64,000 nucleotides of DNA, from the NCBI RefSeq assembly GCF_024763615.1, contig NC_077222.1, positions 48,484,001 through 48,548,000 on the forward strand. The letters run 5' to 3'. The position numbers and the translations under genes were made by a program. The notes under the pieces were generated by a model. That model made no database searches and was not told where the DNA came from. It worked only from the letters and a program-made list of their open reading frames with translations. Of the stretch, positions 58,040-64,000 are shown one piece after another. Source of the stretch: Phlebotomus papatasi (taxonomy: Eukaryota > Arthropoda > Insecta > Diptera > Psychodidae). The first letter of the stretch is position 1. Each line of letters opens with the position of its first letter.

Positions 58040-59383
58040 TTTTTAGACTTTTTTTTGCTCTTGTGCAAATATAGAGAGTATCACGTCACACTTGCTTCTG
58101 AGACAGTTGATGAGAAACTGATTGTTGGAGAGCCCGAAGAGGCATTGAAAGGTCACGTTCCGCCTGCGACAGCTCCGAGAAATATGCCGAGAGGTGGAGA
58201 AATACACGAAGGCTGTATTTGTTAGCACGAATTAAGTTAAAAAGATCAAAAGTGAAAGACAAAATCTGTAATTTCTCGAAATGTCTTTGCCATACATTTG
58301 CTAAAAGTTTCTAACGTTCGAGGAATTGTGATAAAATTCAAAATTGTGCGGTTTCCCTCCATTCAGATATTCACCACTTTCATTAGGTTTTCATCGTTTT
58401 AAATTTTCGTTTTCTCATCATCTTACCTTTTCGTGTTGCTGTATTATTCACTTCCCGCCAAAAGCAATTGGTTACTTTAGTAGTGTATAACAAATCAAAA
58501 AATAACAATTATAAATATTTTGGGTAACAAAATTACTAATCTACCTACCCAAAATCTTCGAAAATCTCAATTTGTTTTATTTTAAAAGCCCTGACTGCAA
58601 AATGCCGGTTTATTTTCATGTCAAAGCATATGCAAACTGATATTCACCACCTTATATGCTGTGAATCCTGTCAGTTTAATTTTACGGGAAAGCATTCAAA
58701 AATTAATTTCTCTAAATTTAATCTAAATTATTTTTTACAGGAAAAAGTAAACTGAAATGACTAAAATTAAAGGGTGCAATTAGAAGTCATATAAAAGTAT
58801 ATAAAAATATATACTTAAAACTTTTATGTATTACATACTTTTATTCTGCGATATAAATTATAAAAGTACTTGGGTGACCTGTTGAATATAACTGAAATAA
58901 TAACAATAATATTATAGAGAGTAATAATTCAAGCTGAGAAATCAAAGAAAAATCAGTTCTATGCATGTAATTATTAAAATGAGAAACTCTCGTTTAAGTG
59001 TTTCAGAATTATGACATTTAAATTAACTAATTTATTTGAAAAATTTTGTTTTTAAGTGAAATTATATCAAAAAGAAAGAATGAAAGAATTGAAATAGAAG
59101 ACCTTACTATATTTTTTTCTTTTTAATTCAATAGGAGAAATACTATATCAAAAAATAGAAAGTGGTGAAAAATTAATTTTAAAATTCTATTAAGTAATAA
59201 TTTTTCAATACTAATAATGGTGAAATATTCATGAATAAGGGATAATCACGAAATTCAGAATCATTTCATGTATGATTTTTTAAAGTAATTTTATAATCAA
59301 TTTATTGATCAAAACAGAACCTTTTGCTCACCAAAAATGCTCATTTTCAAGCGGGAAATTGTTACATTTTTCGAACGCTTATA
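58040..59383. other. upstream region of the EndoU gene
   Basis: Contains the presumed promoter and 5' UTR just above 58040. No convincing TATA box or initiator could be fixed by eye. Otherwise AT-rich, with no gene recognised. Confidence 0.4.
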
Positions 59384-59640
59384 GGGTAAGTGTGCCAAAT
59401 TCCGACCAGCTTGTAATTTCGGCCACCTTTTTTGTTCTTCGAATTTCCATGAACTTTTAGATTTTACGTACTCCAGAGATTATACAATGCAAAAAAATAA
59501 CAAAAAATGTAGCTTCGACAAACGAGATGACGTGAAAAAGATATTGGAAGAATTCCCGAAGGGCAAGGTACTATGAGAATGAAGGTGGCCGAAATAGGGC
59601 ACCAAAGCTATGTCTATATTTTTATTCATTTTAAAATGTA
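59384..59640. mobile_element. truncated GGGTAA pogo-like element upstream of EndoU
   Basis: TA then GGGTAAGTGTGCCAAATTCC, followed by CAGCTTGTAATTTCGGCCAC. At 59520-59575 the plus strand encodes KRDDVKKILEEFPKGK, the same psq-like stretch as in 11160-12213. The end near 59590-59620 (GGTGGCCGAAATAGGGCACC) is the inverse of an internal part of that element, so it is rearranged. Confidence 0.6.
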
Positions 59641-60287
59641 TTTAGAATGATTTTAGAGTAAATCAAAACAATGTAATATGTAATTAAATATTGATATATT
59701 TTTATAGAAAATTTATTTTTTGAAGTAATTTTTACGCCCTGATATTAGAAAGAAAAATCCCTTCGCTACACTGTTTTAAGAAAAACCTGGCGAATAGACT
59801 TTTCCTAAGTAAAACAGCTTTTAAAAATTACCAAAGTAACCAATATTAAATTTAGACTCAAAACATTTGAGTAATTTTTTCGAATTGAAATGTTTGTCAA
59901 CAAAATCTTAGTTTTTCTCTAATTACAATGTAAATAAAATTTTGTTACCAATTATTTTGTTATGTGATGTATTGAATATCAGGAAAAGCTTTTATACGAG
60001 ATTATTTGCAATATTCAGTGCTTTTCTTCACCGTTTAAATTTAATTTGGCACGGAAATAATGAATCATTGTGTTGCTTTAATATTATCGTTTAACAAAAG
60101 CCCGTTCTTTTGCATAACAAGCTAATAATTATTTTTCATGTTAACAAACACAATTTTTAAAGGGTTATGTTGGTTACACGGAATAAAAAACACAGCATAA
60201 TTATTTGACATTTTTTGTCACACAATAAAAAATATATTTAATTTTATCTAGAGAAATTTTAGTCCAAGAGTTTTTATTACACAACCT

Positions 60288-60344
60288 TTTGGAATTTGCT
60301 TCAATATGGACATAAATTTCTCTTAGTATGTAGAGGCCATTAAG
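60288..60344. mobile_element. GGCCTCTACACATT-ended element, right half
   Basis: TTTGCTTCAATATGGACATA and AGTATGTAGAGGCCATTAAG match the right arm of copy 3. No left arm recognised. Confidence 0.5.
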
Positions 60345-60907
60345 CATATAAAAGTACGACATTTCAACTATATTTTCTGAAATTTTCATTTAAAAATTTT
60401 AAAAACTCAGCTGCTGAGAACTGATTTTCGGAGAACTTTTTGGAAGAACCTCATTTGCGGTGAGTAAGATTACAAGAGTGAATTCATCTGGAAGTTAAAA
60501 AAAACTAAATATTTCATGCTAGAAGATGAGTTAAGCTCGTACTTGAACAAAAGATTTTTGTTTTTTATTGATTACAACTCACAAAATGGTATTTTTTGTG
60601 TAAAAAGCTCATAAAAAAGGTCTCCAAACATCAGATCCAATGGCTGATTTTTTTAAATATATTTTTAAATAAAATTTTAAGAAAATATAGTTCAGTATTA
60701 CTCATCAGAGAGATTCTAAACAATCTTCATTTATTTTTATATTAAGTTTAAAAAAAAAAACTTATATAGAGACAATAAGTGTCAATGTTTCGTAGAGTCC
60801 ATAATGAGTCCATAGCTTCATAATGACTAAATTTTTAAGAACTGATTTTTTAAAAAATTTTAAAAACTGGTGGAAAGTGTTTAGTTTTTAAAGGCATTGA
60901 ATAAACT

Positions 60908-61690
60908 AGCAGTAAAAAGTCAAATTTGGTCAGCAAAAAAATCGAAAAGATCAGTAAAAAATAAAAAAAATGGTCAGTAAAAAATAAAAAAAGGGTAGTA
61001 AAAAGTTAAAAGGACAGTAAAAAATTAAAAAGTGATCAGCAAAGAACTAAAAATGAGCAGTAAAAAATAAAAAAATGGTCAGTAAAAAATACAAAGTGAT
61101 CAGTGAAAAATAAAAATTGGTCAGCCAAAAATTTAAAAAGAGCAATACAAAATAAAAAATGGTGAGCAAAAAATTAAATGAGCCGTAGAAAATAAAAAGT
61201 GGTCAGTAAAAAATAAAAAATGAGCAGTAAAAAATAAAATGTGATCAGTAAAAAATAGAAAGTTTATTTTAATAGAAAGTTTAAATTTAATTTTTTACTG
61301 TTCACTTTTAATTTTTTACTGCTCAATTTTAATTTTTTACTGACCACTTTTTAATTTTTCACTGATCAATGCGAATATTTCTAATGATCATTTTTAATTT
61401 TTTGCTGTTCAACTCGAATATTTTTACTGTTCATTATTAATTTTTTACTGACCATATTTTCTTTTTACTGACCATTTTTATTTTTTTACTGATTACTTTT
61501 TAATTTTTTACTGATCAAGTCGAATACATCTACTGATCAATTCGAAGATTTTACTGACCAAATTTAACTTTTTACTGACATTATTTTACTTTTTACTGAC
61601 AAAATTGAAAATTTTTATTATTTCGAATTATTTGCTGATCAAATTTAATTTTTTGCTGATCACTTTCAACTTTTTACTGACCACTTATTT
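60908..61690. repeat. palindromic minisatellite (inverted arrays)
   Basis: The left array (about 60908-61258) consists of many variants of a 17-20 bp unit GGTCAGTAAAAAATAAAAA. The right array (about 61290-61690) has the inverse unit TTTTTACTGACCATTTT. The centre lies at about 61260-61285. An RNA of either strand could fold into a hairpin of roughly 350 bp with mismatches. No coding frame. Confidence 0.9.
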
Positions 61691-64000
61691 TTTCCCGTTT
61701 TTAAAATATATTGGAGGATCACAATAATTACTTGTCGTATAGTTGAAAAAGATTATTTAAATTATTAAATTAATTAGTTTCTAAAATTTAACGAAATATT
61801 CACAAGTACGAGCGACTCTTAATAATTCAGATATGAATAAGTACGTGAAACAAACATTTATATGAAAGTAATAAAATGCTATAAAAATGAAAACTGTCTT
61901 TTCTTGACAAAATCCTTTAACTATTGATTTCTAAAATCGTTCAAGATATACTAGACATTTTTATTCTTACCCATTTTTCTCAAATTTTAAAACAATAAAA
62001 CACAGGAATTTTATCGTTTATTTTTATTTTTTATCTCTATCATAATTAATATTTTTACAATATCATCGAACAATATTTGTGAGTTTTCTTGTATATGATA
62101 TTACCTAGTCATTTCTTTTTCAGTAATTATACAAATTTTTATTTTTTTATTGTTTCATTTTATTCTTCAAAACAAAACTGATTATTTTAATTTTTGGTTG
62201 TAAACTTCATATCTCATTTCTATAACTCATCCAAAATCCTATTATTTTTTGTATTCCTCTGTATTCTTCCTCTCTATTGACACAATATGTTCCATATATT
62301 TTTTTTCTTAATTTTTCTATTCAAAAGAGAGTACCTATAATTCTTTCAAAATGCCATGCATCTTCCATCTTTCACTAAAGGTTTTCTTTTAATCAGTATT
62401 TTATTTCTTAATTGATTGTTATGTAATAGACGACGAAATTTTGGTCCGTGTAGTTAAATCTGCACATGAACTTTATAATCTAACTAGAATGATGTGATCG
62501 ATTTTTTTTCTTTTTAAATTGGGATAATTGATCCTAATCTGGAATTTGACACACATTCGGACATTTAATTGATTTGTTTTATCGACTTTCTGCAGCTTAA
62601 TTTTTCTGTCATCTTTATATTTAAATCTATATCTTCTTCACAATTTTTTAGTTACTACTTTTTTTCTTTTTTTTCATCTTTTAGATTAATATAATTTCCT
62701 CTTTTCTCCACAAAAGATTCCATAAAAGTTTTACAATAGGAAAGGATAGAAAAATACTTTTGTAAATTGTTCCTTTTTTCATTTCTCAATTCTTTCATTT
62801 TTTTAGATTATGTTAAATTCTTGTATGTTTTGGAGAGTAAAGCAATGATCTTTTGATAAAATATAGGAAATTTCAACTTTGTATATTTTAAATTAACTTT
62901 TGTGTTTCATCATTTTGTACGAGATTTCTTAAGTGTTTCTTTTTTCTTTTTCAATTCTCTTCATTTAGATGAAAGATATAATGTTACTTTCTTTTAATGA
63001 TCTCATCATAAGATATTTCAATTGCAATAGTCTCAATATATTTAGGTGGGAAGGCCAGAGATTAAATATTTTTATTTTTCTTCAATAACGATTGATTTTT
63101 CATTTGAAAAACTGCAGTCAGAAATATAGTCTGGGAAATATCGATTTTATAAATTCTTGTTTTACAGAAGATTCCAGAGGAAAAAAGACAATAGTTGGTC
63201 TCAAAAAGGATATTCTTTTCAACGTGCTATTACATTATGTTATTTACACATATAAGATTTCTTCTTTTACACAAATATTTTCTATCTTCTATTTTTTTTC
63301 TCTCTTTAATGTTATGTTGATGCTTAGGGAGGGGGTTTGGATTTTAATTATTATTTTTTTTTCATTTTTTTACTTCAATATTTACGGGAAGCTGATTAAA
63401 TATTTAACTAGGACATGGACACAAAAACCGCGCCTTTTATTTCTTCTTCCTGATTTTCTTCTTCTTTTCATCTTTAAATTGCATTAAGAAAAGATTTTAT
63501 GTTGTTTTTTTTTCTTCTTTTAAATTGATAATACCAACTCTTTCAGTCTTTTTCTACATGTACCTTGATAAATTTGGTTTATAATTCTGCATTTTCTTTC
63601 CTCCCACAGTTTCTAAACTTTCAATATCTATAATCTAGTCTAAATTTAAAAATTTATTTCTAATCTAGATTCTTCAAAATAATAAATGCACAACTATGTT
63701 TATATTTTGGAAAATGAAACAACATTTAGAAATTATATATGAAAGGATTTTACGCACATAGAATCTTTGGTGTAATTTACTAAATGATTTTTATTAAAAA
63801 AAAATAACAGAAATTATAGAGAACCGTTCACAACTAATCGATATATGTTCACAATATCCAGTTAACAAATAAAATATGTTATTTTAGTGGAATTATTATA
63901 TAAACTTAAACCAATTAAAATGATGAGATGATACGTGTCAGAATTAAAGTCTGAATAATATTGTATTTTTTTATTTATAATATCACAAATTTCATAATTT
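61691..64000. other. T-rich gene-poor stretch
   Basis: Plus strand rich in TTTTTCTTTT tracts. The longest frame (63092-63487) is hydrophobic and dominated by Phe/Leu/Ile from T-runs, with no family resemblance. No gene supported. Confidence 0.5.

Noticed and set aside
63430..63475. Minus-strand Lys-rich end (KKKKIRKKK then stop) that could be a last exon
   Set aside because: Only a weak acceptor and no upstream exon seen within the window; A-rich DNA produces such runs by chance.
63092..63487. 131-codon hydrophobic frame
   Set aside because: Composition reflects T-runs; no motif, start context or splice partner.
1..64000. CRISPR arrays, operons, ribosome binding sites or phage-type genes
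   Set aside because: Gene structure is eukaryotic with GT-AG introns; no regularly spaced identical repeats with unique spacers. The 60908-61690 array has no unique spacers.

Overview
This is an AT-rich eukaryotic (insect, most likely dipteran) genomic window. Split coding exons have GT-AG introns, the intergenic DNA is long and repeat-filled, there is one assembly gap of exactly 500 N (12726-13225), and there is a piggyBac-type transposon plus many short inverted-repeat elements. A blood-feeding nematoceran fly such as a sand fly or mosquito relative would fit, but the species cannot be fixed from the sequence alone.

Two host genes are supported, both on the minus strand and in the same head-to-tail order. 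(1) A tweety-family (TTYH) membrane channel gene runs from 54213 down to 6600 in seven coding exons: 54103-54213, 21580-21757, 15245-15339, 14089-14307, 10535-10902, 10089-10361 and 6600-6921. The exons join in phase to give about 521 residues with five predicted membrane segments. Its first coding intron is about 32.3 kb and occupies half the window. (2) About 1 kb upstream of its start codon lies the 3' end of a secreted EndoU-family (poly(U)-specific endoribonuclease-like) gene, 58039 down to 55215, with three coding exons. These encode a signal peptide, a Thr/Pro-rich linker and a complete EndoU domain, about 444 residues.

The rest is dominated by mobile DNA. A 4.2-kb piggyBac-type element (42161-46368, TTAA on both sides) sits antisense in tweety intron 1. 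Its transposase is broken by one frameshift in an A8 run but keeps all three catalytic Asp codons. A 1.0-kb internally deleted relative (55700-56714) sits in EndoU intron 2, a few bases from the splice donor. Other elements include two further TTAA-flanked miniature families, pogo-like elements with a residual psq helix-turn-helix, tRNA-derived SINEs, a short LTR with primer-binding site, several unclassified inverted-repeat elements (27314-29581, 29974-31766, 32120-32998), a three-deep nested insertion (about 49610-51195), and a roughly 780-bp palindromic minisatellite (60908-61690).

Layout: 1-6599, repeats downstream of tweety; 6600-21757, tweety exons 7 to 2 with element-rich introns and the gap; 21758-54102, tweety intron 1; 54103-54213, tweety exon 1; 54214-55214, spacer; 55215-58039, EndoU; 58040-64000, gene-poor DNA with the palindromic minisatellite and a T-rich tract.
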